DNA of 64,000 nucleotides from Pseudomonas sp. KK4 (GCF_001984065.1 NZ_LYVP01000003.1:62001-126000), one strand, 5' to 3'. Counted from the stretch's first letter, positions 15,493 to 24,516 are shown. Notes: generated by a model from the sequence alone, not told the origin. Translations and numbers: made by a program.

Positions 15493-17268
15493 ATGGCAGA
15501 TAGTAAGTATTCGACGATCGATGCGACGCTGAACAGTTTTGAGCTACCGATATTCAGTGCTGCATCAGAACCTTTCGGATCGACCGGTTTTATTGCAGCC
15601 ATGGCACCGTTGGGCATAGCGTTGAACGCGCTCAGTCTGGACATGCGATTGTTGACGGCTGGGCAGGTCAAACTCGGTGAGGCATTGACGTCGCTGACGG
15701 CAGCGTTGGCCTTCCCTCGCTCGCAACTGCAGGTTTTTTCAAGTTCATCTGTGGCGAGCATGGAAGCGCCGCTTAGGCTTAGCTCCAATGTTGAGCCGCG
15801 CTCAACGTCTGACTCGCACCGCATATCGACGGTACACAAAGCGCAAAACCACCTGTGTACCTGCGATCTGACATCGCTGATGCACGCACCGATACTGCAT
15901 CAAACAGTGCTTCCCATGGCATCTCCCGTCAGCGATAGAGACACCGGCAAAGCGATGGGTCTGTCGCAGAGCGCAGTGTTTGAAAAGAGTCTGCACGCGC
16001 AATCAACGTTCGAACGCAAAGATTCATCGACGCAGAACAATGAGGTCGCGAAAAGCCCGACAACTCCTGCAGATCCGATTGATGCAAGTCTCGGTCGGCT
16101 TCGCAGTGCGGTGATTCCAGATTTATCCGGGCTTTCCGCTCCGATCGATAGCTTGAGCGCGTTTGCTGAAGACAACCCCAAGAAGGCCGTTGGGCTCGCG
16201 GCTGTCGCTGTCGTGTTGTATTCCATCGCATCCAAGTTGGTGGAATCTGTGGTCGATGAAGCATTCACCAATGTTGCTAAAAAGATCCTGAAGCGGGGTT
16301 CTTCGCGCAAGCTTTTTGGGCTGGGAAGGCTGATTGGTGAGGACGATCGTGGAGGTGGCAGGGGGCAGAACGAGAGGTCTCTCTTGGGCGCCTCCCCCAA
16401 CGCGGGCAGTCCGGATCAAAGGGATGGTCGTAGAGGCACGCAAAAAAAACAGGGGGAGTGGAGTACCCACTTCAAGAGTTATCCCGATGGTTTTGGCTAC
16501 TCGAAGGGATTGAGTTCTTTCAGTGCCCGGGTTTCTTTGGCACAGGCGATCTATAGCAAGGTGCATACGCCGTACGCTCTTGAAGTGCTTCCGAGGCTGA
16601 CTACGCCAGCAATGGCGCAGGCTCGGAGCCTGGTCAAGCAGGTTGAGTCGGCCCAGGTTCGGAGCCTGGTGGCGCCGGTTAATCCGGTGCAGGGTCAGAG
16701 TCCATTGAGGCTCGTTAGCCCGGCACAAGCCACTCCTCTGCTCGGTACGGCAGTAAAGGTTGGCTCTTATCTAAGTAAGAGGGCGCAACCGCTGCGGTTG
16801 CTCGAAGCGGGCATCGGAGTCGCCCAGGGAGTTGCCAGCGGTGACACCAAGACCCTTGTTTCATCTGCTGGCACATTGGCTGGCTCTTATGCTGGGGCGG
16901 CCGCCGGTGCAGCTGTAGGTACCATGATCTTTCCGGGTGTCGGCACCGCCATCGGCGGGCTGCTGGGGGGCTTTGCCGGTTCTGAACTCGGCTCGATGCT
17001 GGGAGAAAAACTGGGTGCCCTGGTCGACCGCCTTGGCGCACCGGCACAGGTCAGCAAGGACCTGGCCAACGCTCAGACACAAAACCAACCGATCAACTTC
17101 TCACCATCGATTCAAGTCAGCAGCACTGGTGCCGACAGTGCCGAGCAAATTCGAATGGTGGTTGCGCAACAGTTGCAGGCGCAGTTCCACAGTGAGTTCG
17201 TTCCGTTTATGAGTTCCAACGCCCTCGCCACTCGACGCGATGCGGCTCTGACCGATGGAGGTGTGTGA
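15493..17268 (+). CDS. Tape measure protein
   Basis: 591 residues in the standard place between assembly chaperone and gpU. The sequence is low in recognisable motifs, helix-forming and Ser/Ala-rich. Hydrophobic segments occur near residues 230-260 (KKAVGLAAVAVVLYSIASKLVESVVDEAF), and a Gly/Ala-rich stretch near 458-516 contains the GAAAGAAVG..GVGTAIGGLLGGFAG pattern common in tape measure C-termini. Its length sets tail length: at about 1.5 angstrom per residue, roughly 90 nm (estimate from the family rule). The start follows GGGGAGG. Base composition of the first third looks less GC-biased than its neighbours. Confidence 0.88.
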   Translation: MADSKYSTIDATLNSFELPIFSAASEPFGSTGFIAAMAPLGIALNALSLDMRLLTAGQVKLGEALTSLTAALAFPRSQLQVFSSSSVASMEAPLRLSSNVEPRSTSDSHRISTVHKAQNHLCTCDLTSLMHAPILHQTVLPMASPVSDRDTGKAMGLSQSAVFEKSLHAQSTFERKDSSTQNNEVAKSPTTPADPIDASLGRLRSAVIPDLSGLSAPIDSLSAFAEDNPKKAVGLAAVAVVLYSIASKLVESVVDEAFTNVAKKILKRGSSRKLFGLGRLIGEDDRGGGRGQNERSLLGASPNAGSPDQRDGRRGTQKKQGEWSTHFKSYPDGFGYSKGLSSFSARVSLAQAIYSKVHTPYALEVLPRLTTPAMAQARSLVKQVESAQVRSLVAPVNPVQGQSPLRLVSPAQATPLLGTAVKVGSYLSKRAQPLRLLEAGIGVAQGVASGDTKTLVSSAGTLAGSYAGAAAGAAVGTMIFPGVGTAIGGLLGGFAGSELGSMLGEKLGALVDRLGAPAQVSKDLANAQTQNQPINFSPSIQVSSTGADSAEQIRMVVAQQLQAQFHSEFVPFMSSNALATRRDAALTDGGV

Positions 17269-17651
17269 TGCGTCAGCAACTGGCACTTGGCAGTTTTATC
17301 TTCGGATTGTCTCGCAACTTTGCCTACAGCGGCATTGTGCGTCAGTCGGACGGTGGCTGGGTGGAACTGGACATTGTGACGGGCAAGCCGAAATCCAGTC
17401 AGACCGGGCAAAAGGCACAGACCCTCAAGATTAGCGGCAAGTCAATGTACGCGGTGGCCATGGATCGGCTCGATGAGCTTCGCGCGCTACAGGCACAGCG
17501 CATGCCGGTGCCTATGGTCGATGGCATTGGCACCAATTGGGGGCTGTGGCGAATCAATAGCGTGACAGAGACACAGAGCGAAGTGATCGACGACGGTACC
17601 GCGATGCTCGTTAACTGGACCGTTGATTTGTCGGAGTTCATACATGCGTAG
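17268..17651 (+). CDS. Tail protein U (gpU)
   Basis: 127 residues of the P2 gpU family: LALGSFIFGLSRNFAYSGIVRQSDGGW, then VELDIVTGKPKSSQTGQKAQTLKISGKSMY and RINSVTETQSEVIDDGTAMLVNWTVDLSEF. It acts in tail completion or baseplate assembly. ATG 17268 shares its first base with the last base of the tape measure stop; the gene overlaps gpX by eight bases at its other end. Confidence 0.92.
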   Translation: MRQQLALGSFIFGLSRNFAYSGIVRQSDGGWVELDIVTGKPKSSQTGQKAQTLKISGKSMYAVAMDRLDELRALQAQRMPVPMVDGIGTNWGLWRINSVTETQSEVIDDGTAMLVNWTVDLSEFIHA

Positions 17652-17856
17652 GGTTCGAAGTGTGGCCGGTGACTCAGTGAGTCTGTTGCTCTACCGCGAA
17701 ACCGGTCGTTGCGATGATGCAACAGAAGCGGCGCTTTGGCGCCTCAACCCGATGTTGGCGGAACAAGGTGCAATATTACCGGCGGGTATCTGGGTGATTC
17801 TGCCAGAACTTGAATCCTTGTCAGTAGCCGGCACGCCATTAACGGCCTGGGATTAA
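17644..17856 (+). CDS. Tail protein X (LysM-like gpX)
   Basis: 70 residues: DSVSLLLYRETGRCDDATEAALWRLNPMLAEQGAILPAGIWVILPEL has the LysM-like arrangement of P2 gpX, thought to bind peptidoglycan or the baseplate hub. The start ATG 17644 overlaps the end of gpU by eight bases. Confidence 0.9.
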   Translation: MRRVRSVAGDSVSLLLYRETGRCDDATEAALWRLNPMLAEQGAILPAGIWVILPELESLSVAGTPLTAWD

Positions 17857-17865
17857 GGAGGATTC

Positions 17866-18882
17866 ATGACACTGGGTTTTACGCCAAAGGTCGTCATTTA
17901 CGGGGCGAACCAGGCTTTGATCAATAAGCGGCTGATCAGTTGGGAGCACATTGATGCCGGCGGCATCGAGTCCGATCAGTTGACGCTGACGCTTGATCTG
18001 GAGGGGCTTGAAGGGATGCCGAGCCTGGGAGGCAAGATCGGTTTGAAGGTCGGTTATCTGGAGTCCGGATTGGTGGATAAAGGCCAATTCATGGTGACGC
18101 GTCTTACGCCAACGCTATTCCCATTGCGCTTGACCCTGGTAGCCACCGCCGCACCTTTCACTGCATCGGACGAGACCGGTTTCCTGCAACGTCGATCGGC
18201 CAGTTATGGTCCGACAACCCTCGGTGCGCTGTTCCGCCAGTTGACTATAAGACACGGCTTTTCGCCGCGTGTGGCCTCCAATCTGTCGCTGAAGAGAATT
18301 GATCACATCGATCAATCCAATGAAAGTGACATGGGTTTTCTGACGCGACTTGCCGGCAGGTACAAAGCGATCGCCAAGCCGATCAATGAGCTGTATGTCC
18401 TGGCATTGCCCGGTCAGATCAACTCGCTGTCGGGCAAGGCACTGCCCGAGGTGAAACTGTCAGTCACCACTAACAATCGTCCAGGCGATCGCGCCTTTAT
18501 ATCTGCCACCCTCGATGACACTGCTCGGGCGAAAACTCAGGGCTGCCAGACGAAGTGGTGGGACGCAGCAGCCGGGGTGGTGCGGGTAATCGAAACCGGT
18601 GCTCCGCCGTTCAAGGTGGTGCGCCAGGTCTGTCAGAGTGCAGAAGATGCCAGGGACGTCAGTGAAGGCGAAATGCGCAAATTGTTGCGCGAAAAGCTCA
18701 AGGTGAAGATCAGTTGCCCGGGCAATCCAGCCCTGTCCGCTGAAGGGTTGGTAATGCTGGATACAACTTGGCCGGATTTCATGCGTGGTCGCTGGTCAAT
18801 CGAAAAGGTCACCGCCAGTGGTGATAAGTATCAGAGCTATCGCTGCCTGATTGATGCGACCTGTGTGGCCGCGCCTCAGTAG
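17866..18882 (+). CDS. Baseplate hub protein D (gpD, late control D family)
   Basis: 338 residues. It begins TLGFTPKVVIYGANQALINKRLISWEHIDAGGIESDQLTL and contains KIGLKVGYLESGLVDKGQFMV and ESDMGFLTRLAGRYKAIAKPINELYVLALPGQINS, the gp27/gpD-like hub fold. A strong AAGGAGG lies 6 bases before ATG. In contractile tails this trimer links the tube to the gpV spike. In phage P2 the gpD homologue is named for late control, but its role is structural. Confidence 0.93.
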   Translation: MTLGFTPKVVIYGANQALINKRLISWEHIDAGGIESDQLTLTLDLEGLEGMPSLGGKIGLKVGYLESGLVDKGQFMVTRLTPTLFPLRLTLVATAAPFTASDETGFLQRRSASYGPTTLGALFRQLTIRHGFSPRVASNLSLKRIDHIDQSNESDMGFLTRLAGRYKAIAKPINELYVLALPGQINSLSGKALPEVKLSVTTNNRPGDRAFISATLDDTARAKTQGCQTKWWDAAAGVVRVIETGAPPFKVVRQVCQSAEDARDVSEGEMRKLLREKLKVKISCPGNPALSAEGLVMLDTTWPDFMRGRWSIEKVTASGDKYQSYRCLIDATCVAAPQ

Positions 18883-18918
18883 TGCGTTGGTGCTTGAATA
18901 GTGAATGGAATCTGACTT

Positions 18919-19482
18919 ATGCCCCTGACGGTAGTGCAGCTACAGCAAATACTCCCGAACGCCCGCAGCCAAGCGGGCGTTTTCATTTCCGCGCTTGATC
19001 GCGCCATGACCTGTTGCAACATCAACACCCCCAAGCGCATCGCCGCATTCCTCGCACAAGTCGGCCATGAATCAGGACAATTGCAGTACGTGCGCGAACT
19101 GGGCAGCGATCAGTACCTGAGCAAGTACGACACGGGCGCTCTCGCTATTCGCCTGGGCAACACGCCTGACCCTGACGAGGACGGCCAACGCTATCGCGGC
19201 CGAGGCCTGATCCAGATCACTGGCCGCGACAACTATCGACGCTGCAGCCTCGGCCTGTTTGGCGACGAGCGTTTATTGAGCTCGCCCCAGTTGCTGGAAC
19301 AGCCTCGATGGGCCGCCGAATCTGCCGCTTGGTTCTGGGAGCAGAACGGTCTCAATGAACTGGCCGACCGCGATCAGTTCAACAGCATTACCCGGCGCAT
19401 CAACGGTGGTCTGAATGGATTGCAGGATCGCTTGCAGCTCTGGGCGCGGGCGAGGGCGGTGTTATGCCAGCCATCGGTTTGA
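18919..19482 (+). CDS. GH19 endolysin (chitinase-class lytic enzyme)
   Basis: 187 residues of glycoside hydrolase family 19. The catalytic region is FLAQVGHESGQLQYVREL (Glu in GHESG) and YRGRGLIQITGRDNYRRC (GRGxIQxTG signature), followed by SAAWFWEQNGLNELAD and ITRRINGGLNG. It hydrolyses the glycan backbone of peptidoglycan to release particles. There is no signal peptide, so export depends on the holin at 6956. Its 3' end overlaps the spanin start by 19 bases. Confidence 0.94.
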   Translation: MPLTVVQLQQILPNARSQAGVFISALDRAMTCCNINTPKRIAAFLAQVGHESGQLQYVRELGSDQYLSKYDTGALAIRLGNTPDPDEDGQRYRGRGLIQITGRDNYRRCSLGLFGDERLLSSPQLLEQPRWAAESAAWFWEQNGLNELADRDQFNSITRRINGGLNGLQDRLQLWARARAVLCQPSV

Positions 19483-19991
19483 TTGCTGCGACTTATCGGT
19501 GGTTTGTGTTGGCGACCGTGCTGGCCTGTGGCTCGGCGGCGGTGACCTGGCGTGTCCAGGATTGGCGCTATGGCAGGCAGTTGGCGGAGCAGGCGCGATT
19601 GCACAGTGACACGTTGAATCAACTGACCTCGGCCGCGGAGACGCAGCAACGAGCCGAGCACAACAAACGGCTGGCGCTCGAGCAGCAGCTTTCGGCCAGT
19701 GAACAAAACCATTACCGGGTGTTGAGCGATGTCCAACGTGATCAAGATCGCCTGCGCGATCGGCTTGCCACTGCTGATGTGCGGTTGTCAGTCCTCCTCG
19801 ATGCCAGCGATGCAGTTTCGATCGCAGCAGTGTCCACCGCCTCCGGCCCCGGCGGCGTGGATCATGGAGCCGTACGCGCCCGACTTGACCCGGCGCATGC
19901 TCAACGAATTGTCGCCATCACCGATGCCGGCGACCGCGGACTGATCGCATTGCAGGCCTGTCAGGCGTATGTCAGGGCGATCATCCGCTAA
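19464..19991 (+). CDS. Rz-like inner-membrane spanin
   Basis: 175 residues. An N-terminal membrane segment (about 11-30, WFVLATVLACGSAAVTW) is followed by a long helical, coiled-coil-prone periplasmic part rich in Gln/Glu/Arg (about 40-110), as in lambda Rz. The C-terminal end has VAITDAGDRGLIALQACQAYVRAI, a typical Rz ending. With an Rz1 lipoprotein it fuses inner and outer membrane at the last step of lysis. Rz1 is nested inside it in the +1 frame. Confidence 0.88.
   Translation: MPAIGLIAATYRWFVLATVLACGSAAVTWRVQDWRYGRQLAEQARLHSDTLNQLTSAAETQQRAEHNKRLALEQQLSASEQNHYRVLSDVQRDQDRLRDRLATADVRLSVLLDASDAVSIAAVSTASGPGGVDHGAVRARLDPAHAQRIVAITDAGDRGLIALQACQAYVRAIIR
19729..19944 (+). CDS. Rz1-like outer-membrane spanin lipoprotein, nested in Rz
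   Basis: 71 residues wholly inside the Rz gene in the +1 frame. The N-terminal signal MSNVIKIACAIGLPLLMCGC ends in a lipobox (LMCG-C20), and the mature part is short and Pro-rich (CPPPPAPAAWIM), the classic Rz1 features. The ribosome site is weak (TTGAGCG). The nesting, lipobox and proline run together make this a real gene and not a chance reading frame. Confidence 0.85.
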   Translation: MSNVIKIACAIGLPLLMCGCQSSSMPAMQFRSQQCPPPPAPAAWIMEPYAPDLTRRMLNELSPSPMPATAD

Positions 19992-20070
19992 CATTTTGAT
20001 CGACCCTGTAACTTGCAAGCGCCATGCGCTCGTGTACGGTAGGTCTCATTCGCCCCATCAGGAGATGACC

Positions 20071-20571
20071 GTGAAAGTAATCACTCAGTTGGCCGCTGAC
20101 CTTGGCAGGCATTTGCAGATGCTCAACGCTCATGTCTCCACGGCCGAGTCTTGTACCGGTGGGGGGATTGCCGAGGCGATCACTCGCATACCCGGTAGCT
20201 CGGCGTGGTTCGAGGCCGGGTATGTCACTTATTCCAACCTGCAGAAAAACCTGCAGTTGAATGTCCCGGTGGAGTTGTTCACCACCGTAGGGGCGGTCAG
20301 CCGCGAGGTGGTCGAGGCCATGGCCAGGGGCGCGCAGGAAAAAAGCCGCGCGTTCTTTTCCGTGGCGGTCAGTGGCGTGGCCGGGCCCGACGGTGGCTCG
20401 CCGAGCAAACCGGTGGGGACCGTGTGGCTGGCCTGGGGTGTCGGCGAGCGGGTGTTCAGCGAGCTGCAACACTTCCCGGGTGACCGCGACGAGGTCCGCC
20501 GACAAACGGTGAAGGCCGCGCTAGAGGGGCTGCTGCGGTATGCCGCGGCAGAAATCTCAAATCAGGGGTAG
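20071..20571 (+). CDS. pncC: CinA C-terminal domain protein / NMN amidohydrolase PncC
   Basis: 166 residues covering only the CinA C-terminal (PncC) domain: [50 protein letters not shown], and [25 protein letters not shown]. It deamidates nicotinamide mononucleotide to nicotinate mononucleotide. GTG 20071 is preferred because CAGGAG lies 7 bases before it; the ATG at 20065 touches that site. The gene is traditionally called cinA and marks the right border of tailocins in fluorescent pseudomonads. It is followed by recA. Confidence 0.93.
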   Translation: MKVITQLAADLGRHLQMLNAHVSTAESCTGGGIAEAITRIPGSSAWFEAGYVTYSNLQKNLQLNVPVELFTTVGAVSREVVEAMARGAQEKSRAFFSVAVSGVAGPDGGSPSKPVGTVWLAWGVGERVFSELQHFPGDRDEVRRQTVKAALEGLLRYAAAEISNQG

Positions 20572-20598
20572 GCGTTCCTCAAACGCTGTGGAATAATA

Positions 20599-20614
20599 CT
20601 GTCTACTTATACAG
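20599..20614 (+). promoter_or_regulatory. LexA (SOS) box of recA
   Basis: CTGTCTACTTATACAG has the CTG-N10-CAG form with extended ACTGT/ACAG match, 41 bases before the recA start. It predicts LexA repression and induction by DNA damage. Confidence 0.92.
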
Positions 20615-20654
20615 GTGTTGGCCGTCAGGCCTTATTGATTACGTGAGGACTTTA

Positions 20655-21713
20655 ATGGACGACAACAAGAAGAAAGCCTTGGCTGCGGCCCTGGGTCAGA
20701 TCGAACGTCAATTCGGCAAGGGTGCCGTAATGCGTATGGGCGATCAGGACCGTCAGGCGATCCCGGCTATCTCTACTGGCTCTCTGGGTCTGGACATCGC
20801 GCTCGGCATCGGCGGTCTGCCAAAAGGCCGTATTGTTGAAATCTACGGTCCTGAATCCTCCGGTAAAACCACGCTGACCTTGTCCGTGATCGCCCAGGCT
20901 CAAAAAGCCGGCGCAACCTGCGCATTCGTCGACGCCGAACACGCCCTCGACCCTGAATACGCCGGCAAGCTGGGCGTCAACGTCGACGACCTGCTGGTTT
21001 CCCAGCCGGACACCGGCGAACAGGCTCTGGAAATCACCGACATGCTGGTGCGCTCCAACGCCGTTGACGTGATCATCGTCGACTCCGTGGCAGCGTTGGT
21101 GCCAAAGGCTGAAATCGAAGGTGAAATGGGTGACATGCACGTGGGTCTGCAAGCCCGTCTGATGTCCCAGGCGCTGCGCAAGATCACCGGTAACATCAAG
21201 AACGCCAACTGCCTGGTGATCTTCATCAACCAGATCCGTATGAAAATCGGCGTGATGTTCGGCAGCCCGGAAACCACCACCGGTGGTAACGCGCTGAAGT
21301 TCTACGCATCGGTTCGTCTGGACATCCGTCGCACTGGCGCGGTGAAAGAAGGTGATGAAGTCGTCGGTAGCGAAACCCGCGTCAAGGTTGTGAAGAACAA
21401 GGTGGCTTCGCCGTTCCGTCAGGCCGAGTTCCAGATTCTTTACGGCAAGGGCATTTATCTCAATGGTGAGATGATCGACCTGGGTGTTCTGCATGGTTTC
21501 GTCGAGAAGTCCGGCGCCTGGTATGCCTACAACGGCACCAAGATCGGTCAGGGTAAGGCCAACTCGGCCAAGTTCCTGGCGGATAACCCGGAAGTTGCCG
21601 CAGCGCTCGAGAAGCAACTGCGCGACAAGTTGCTGTCTCCGGCAGTGATTGCGGACTCCAAGGCCTCTGCCGTCAAAGAGACCGAAGACGACCTGGCTGA
21701 CGCTGATATCTGA
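20655..21713 (+). CDS. recA: Recombinase RecA
   Basis: 352 residues. Walker [10 protein letters not shown] near residue 67, Walker [13 protein letters not shown], loop L1 [21 protein letters not shown] and L2 [29 protein letters not shown]. The acidic C-terminal tail is [11 protein letters not shown]. It catalyses strand exchange and, as a filament on single-stranded DNA, stimulates cleavage of LexA and of CI/PrtR-like repressors. [14 protein letters not shown] is the family start; ORF codons upstream are not conserved. It is followed by recX. Confidence 0.99.
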   Translation: MDDNKKKALAAALGQIERQFGKGAVMRMGDQDRQAIPAISTGSLGLDIALGIGGLPKGRIVEIYGPESSGKTTLTLSVIAQAQKAGATCAFVDAEHALDPEYAGKLGVNVDDLLVSQPDTGEQALEITDMLVRSNAVDVIIVDSVAALVPKAEIEGEMGDMHVGLQARLMSQALRKITGNIKNANCLVIFINQIRMKIGVMFGSPETTTGGNALKFYASVRLDIRRTGAVKEGDEVVGSETRVKVVKNKVASPFRQAEFQILYGKGIYLNGEMIDLGVLHGFVEKSGAWYAYNGTKIGQGKANSAKFLADNPEVAAALEKQLRDKLLSPAVIADSKASAVKETEDDLADADI

Positions 21714-21721
21714 TTGCTGCG

Positions 21722-22192
21722 ATGACGACCGCCGTACTCGATACACTCGTCGCGGTGCGGCGAACCGCCATGGACCTGCTCGCTCGACGCGAGCATGGTC
21801 GAGTCGAGCTGACGCGTAAACTGCGTCAGCGCGGCGCTCTCCCCGAAATGATCGAAACGGCCCTCGACCGGTTAACGGAAGAAGGCCTGCTCTCCGAATC
21901 CCGTTACCTTGAAAGCTTTGTTTCCTACCGTGCTCGTTCCGGTTATGGCCCTTTGCGCATCCGTGAAGAGTTAGGCCAGCGCGGTCTGCAACGCAGTGAT
22001 ATCGAGCTCGCCCTGCGTGAGAGCGGTATTGATTGGCAGGGGCAACTGGAAGACACCTGGCGGCGAAAGTTTTCCGGGCAGTTACCGATAGACGCTCGGG
22101 AACGGGCCAAGCAAGGCAGGTTCCTGGCCTATCGGGGATTTTCGATGGAGATGATCAACCGCTTGTTCAGCGGCAGAGGGATGGACGACTGA
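21722..22192 (+). CDS. recX: RecA regulatory protein RecX
   Basis: 156 residues made of RecX-type three-helix repeats: [61 protein letters not shown] and [21 protein letters not shown]. It binds RecA filaments and limits their activity. It lies eight bases after recA, presumably in the same SOS-controlled transcript, and ends before a strong terminator. Confidence 0.96.
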   Translation: MTTAVLDTLVAVRRTAMDLLARREHGRVELTRKLRQRGALPEMIETALDRLTEEGLLSESRYLESFVSYRARSGYGPLRIREELGQRGLQRSDIELALRESGIDWQGQLEDTWRRKFSGQLPIDARERAKQGRFLAYRGFSMEMINRLFSGRGMDD

Positions 22193-22198
22193 CAAGGA

Positions 22199-22230
22199 CG
22201 GCCCGCTATTTCGATAGCGGGCCTTTTTTT
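22199..22230 (+). terminator. recA-recX terminator
   Basis: GGCCCGCTAT-ttcg-ATAGCGGGCC followed by seven T; it lies between convergent genes. Confidence 0.95.
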
Positions 22231-22237
22231 ATGCCGC

Positions 22238-23359
22238 TCAAATGACCTTGGAGGGAGTGGTCCGTGCGCGGTGCTGTACCTGTGGCTGCGGCTGTGCCCA
22301 GTTCTCCGGCAGGTTGATGAAGTCCACCAGTTCTCGCAACCGGCCATGGTTACGGGCGTTGAAGGCGAAGGCCAGGCGCGCCAGGTGGCTGAACTGCGCT
22401 TCATCGTGTTCATCGTCGTTGTAGGCATGCTGGTGGAAGTGATCGCTCAAGCACAAGTCTGCGAACGCCTCCTGCATATGTTCCAGTGCCCTGTCACTGA
22501 GCTTGTGATTCATGCGAATCACGAACTGATGCTTGAGCCAGCGGCTGGAGTGGAAGTTGCTGTAGAACTGGTTGATGTGCTCGACCGCTTCCTCGGCGCT
22601 GTAGACCAGGCTGACGAGTTTCATGTCAGTGGGCAGAATGTAGCGATTGTCCGCCAGTTGGTGCTGGATGAAGTCCAGCGCTCCTTGCCAGAACGTGCCG
22701 CCGGGAACATCCAGTAATACCACGGGTACCAGAGGGCTTTTACCCGTCTGGATCAGGGTCAGTACCTCCAATGCTTCATCCAGGGTGCCGAACCCGCCAG
22801 GGCACAGCACCAACGCATCGGCCTCCTTGACGAAGAACAGCTTGCGGGTGAAGAAGAAGTGGAACGGCAGCAGGTTGGTTGTGCCGTTGACCGTCGGGTT
22901 TGCGTGCTGTTCGAAGGGCAGGGTGATGTTGAAGCCCAGGCTGTGGTCCAGCCCTGCACCTTCATGGGCCGCGGCCATGATCCCGCCACCAGCGCCGGTG
23001 ATGACCATCATGTCCGATCGCGCCAGTGCGGCACCGAGCTCCTTGGCCATTGCGTAAAGCGGATGTTCTATCGGTGTGCGGGCGGAGCCAAACACTGTGA
23101 CCTTGCGTCGTCCCTTGAACTGCTCCAGCACCCGGAAGGCTTGTTCCAGTTCGCGCAATGCCTGCAAAGTGATCTTGGCGTTCCAGCGGTTGTGGTCTTC
23201 CTGGGCCATGCGCAGCACGGTCAGGATCATGTCGCGGTAGATGGGAATGTTCGGGCTGTTGGGAGATATCAGGTTGAGTTGCTCTTCGACCTTGGTGATC
23301 AGGTCGTGGCCGCTTTCCTGAAAATGACGGTTCAAGAGGTCATTCGGTTGGTAAGGCAT
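22238..23359 (-). CDS. LOG-family Rossmann-fold nucleotide phosphoribohydrolase
   Basis: 373 residues. The LOG/TIGR00730 core has VTVFGSARTP, MVITGAGGGIMAAAHEGAG and the signature LCPGGFGTLDEALEVLTLIQ (PGGxGTxxE). The N-terminal helical extension (about 1-85) and C-terminal extension (about 290-373) are longer than in short LOG enzymes. The family cleaves the N-glycosidic bond of nucleoside monophosphates, as cytokinin activation in plants and nucleotide 5'-monophosphate nucleosidases in bacteria. The substrate here is unknown. GAAGGAGAA precedes the ATG. Between 23360 and 23700 (about 340 bases) I see no gene or clear signal. Confidence 0.88.
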   Translation of the reverse strand: MPYQPNDLLNRHFQESGHDLITKVEEQLNLISPNSPNIPIYRDMILTVLRMAQEDHNRWNAKITLQALRELEQAFRVLEQFKGRRKVTVFGSARTPIEHPLYAMAKELGAALARSDMMVITGAGGGIMAAAHEGAGLDHSLGFNITLPFEQHANPTVNGTTNLLPFHFFFTRKLFFVKEADALVLCPGGFGTLDEALEVLTLIQTGKSPLVPVVLLDVPGGTFWQGALDFIQHQLADNRYILPTDMKLVSLVYSAEEAVEHINQFYSNFHSSRWLKHQFVIRMNHKLSDRALEHMQEAFADLCLSDHFHQHAYNDDEHDEAQFSHLARLAFAFNARNHGRLRELVDFINLPENWAQPQPQVQHRARTTPSKVI

Positions 23360-23700
23360 TCAACTTCTCCTTCTGCACAAAGCCCTCGGCCCGGGGCGGC
23401 CCCTGCGGCCCTGAAAATAAATAGGGATACCTGGAAATCTAGACCCTTGCCAGGAATTGCGCTGTCTTGATCATTGCGCCGCAAAGTCTTTCCTGGCAAC
23501 CGCTTATTAACGATTTGCAAGGTGATTTCACCGCCCGTCCGAACCTGTGCCGCGTGTCCATCACTCTGATTTACTGAATACAGGCGATTTACCAAGTTAC
23601 AGGCGCCATACGACAGCTTTGCGTCAACGGCACGGCGCACAGTACAAGCGGTACAAGGATTTATCGCTCAGACAGAGCGAGGTGCAAGGAGGCGGGAGCC

Positions 23701-23901
23701 ATGGCCAGGGTCATTCTGGAGTTGGAGATCGATACGCAACTGTATCGATTGCTCAAATCATCAGCCGAGACCAATCATTTGAGTCTTGAAGAGGAGTGCT
23801 GCCGTCGACTTGAAGGAGCAGAGCGACGTTCGCGGTACTTACAGGCCTTGCTGGCGGAACTGCGCGCCGAGGATGAACAGCGGCGCGCCAAATCCACCTA
23901 G
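23701..23901 (+). CDS. Small hypothetical protein, possibly ribbon-helix-helix
   Basis: 66 residues. The N-terminal MARVILELEIDTQLYRLLKSSAETNHLSLEEECCRRLEG resembles a strand followed by two helices as in ribbon-helix-helix DNA-binding or antitoxin proteins; the rest is a charged helix. Strong ribosome site (AAGGAGGCGGGAGCC before ATG). It ends one base before a convergent gene. No toxin partner is adjacent. Function unknown; coding status rests on the ribosome site and composition. Confidence 0.6.
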   Translation: MARVILELEIDTQLYRLLKSSAETNHLSLEEECCRRLEGAERRSRYLQALLAELRAEDEQRRAKST

Positions 23902-24327
23902 TTACTTCTTCTTCGCTGGCGTCGCTTTCGGGCAATCCGATTCCTGGAAGCTGGCGGAGCCGACCGCGCGATTGGTCTTGATTTCGGTGAAGTCGTAACG
24001 CATCACCGCCCCCTTGGCCATCAACTTGCGGTAGCCAGGGTTATTGCAGACCGAGGCGCCAAGCTGGAAGTAGACCGCCTTGGGATCGGCGCGCATCTTC
24101 TGCGCGTGGCTGCTCTGCACGCTCAGGTGGTTGATCAGCACGTTGCCTTCGACGGTGTAGCCCTGATCAAGAATGTCTTCATTGATCGCCCGTGGCGTGC
24201 CAACGCTGCTTTGTACGGCGACATTGCGCAGCTCTCTGTTCAGATTCTGCTCGCTCAGGGAGGCAGCCTGGACGCTGAAGGACGACGCCAGCAGAAGGGC
24301 AGCGGTGGGGACGATAAGGCGCAGCAT
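23902..24327 (-). CDS. PA3611-like secreted/periplasmic protein
   Basis: 141 residues. Signal peptide MLRLIVPTAALLLASSFSVQA (cut near 21-22), then a small globular domain with NVLINHLSVQSSHAQKMRADP and two Cys (in GASVCNNPGYR and QESDCPK) that could form a disulfide; ends in a Lys-rich tail. It resembles the PA3611 quorum-sensing-regulated virulence factor family, and P. aeruginosa PA3611 also lies near recA. GGAGAG precedes ATG. The molecular function is unknown. Confidence 0.8.
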   Translation of the reverse strand: MLRLIVPTAALLLASSFSVQAASLSEQNLNRELRNVAVQSSVGTPRAINEDILDQGYTVEGNVLINHLSVQSSHAQKMRADPKAVYFQLGASVCNNPGYRKLMAKGAVMRYDFTEIKTNRAVGSASFQESDCPKATPAKKK

Positions 24328-24516
24328 GAAACTCTCCTGGTTCAGTGACTGGTGGTTCGACCAGCCACGTGACTGTGCGTTCAGTGGCGGCGGATTATAG
24401 GGGAGCTCGTCTGGACGGTACAGGCTTGCGCCGGTCGCTCTGGTAAACTGTCGGTCTTTATTGCCCTGCCGAGTGCTGTTCGTGTCGAGTTCCCCTGTCT
24501 GCCGGCGTTGCCCACG

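Noticed and set aside
16442..16449. Run of eight A within the tape measure gene as a slippage site
   Set aside because: Both shifted frames reach stops within about 100 bases and give no sensible product.
5161..19991. Intact prophage
   Set aside because: No integrase, capsid, portal, terminase or replication genes and no att-like repeats at the borders.
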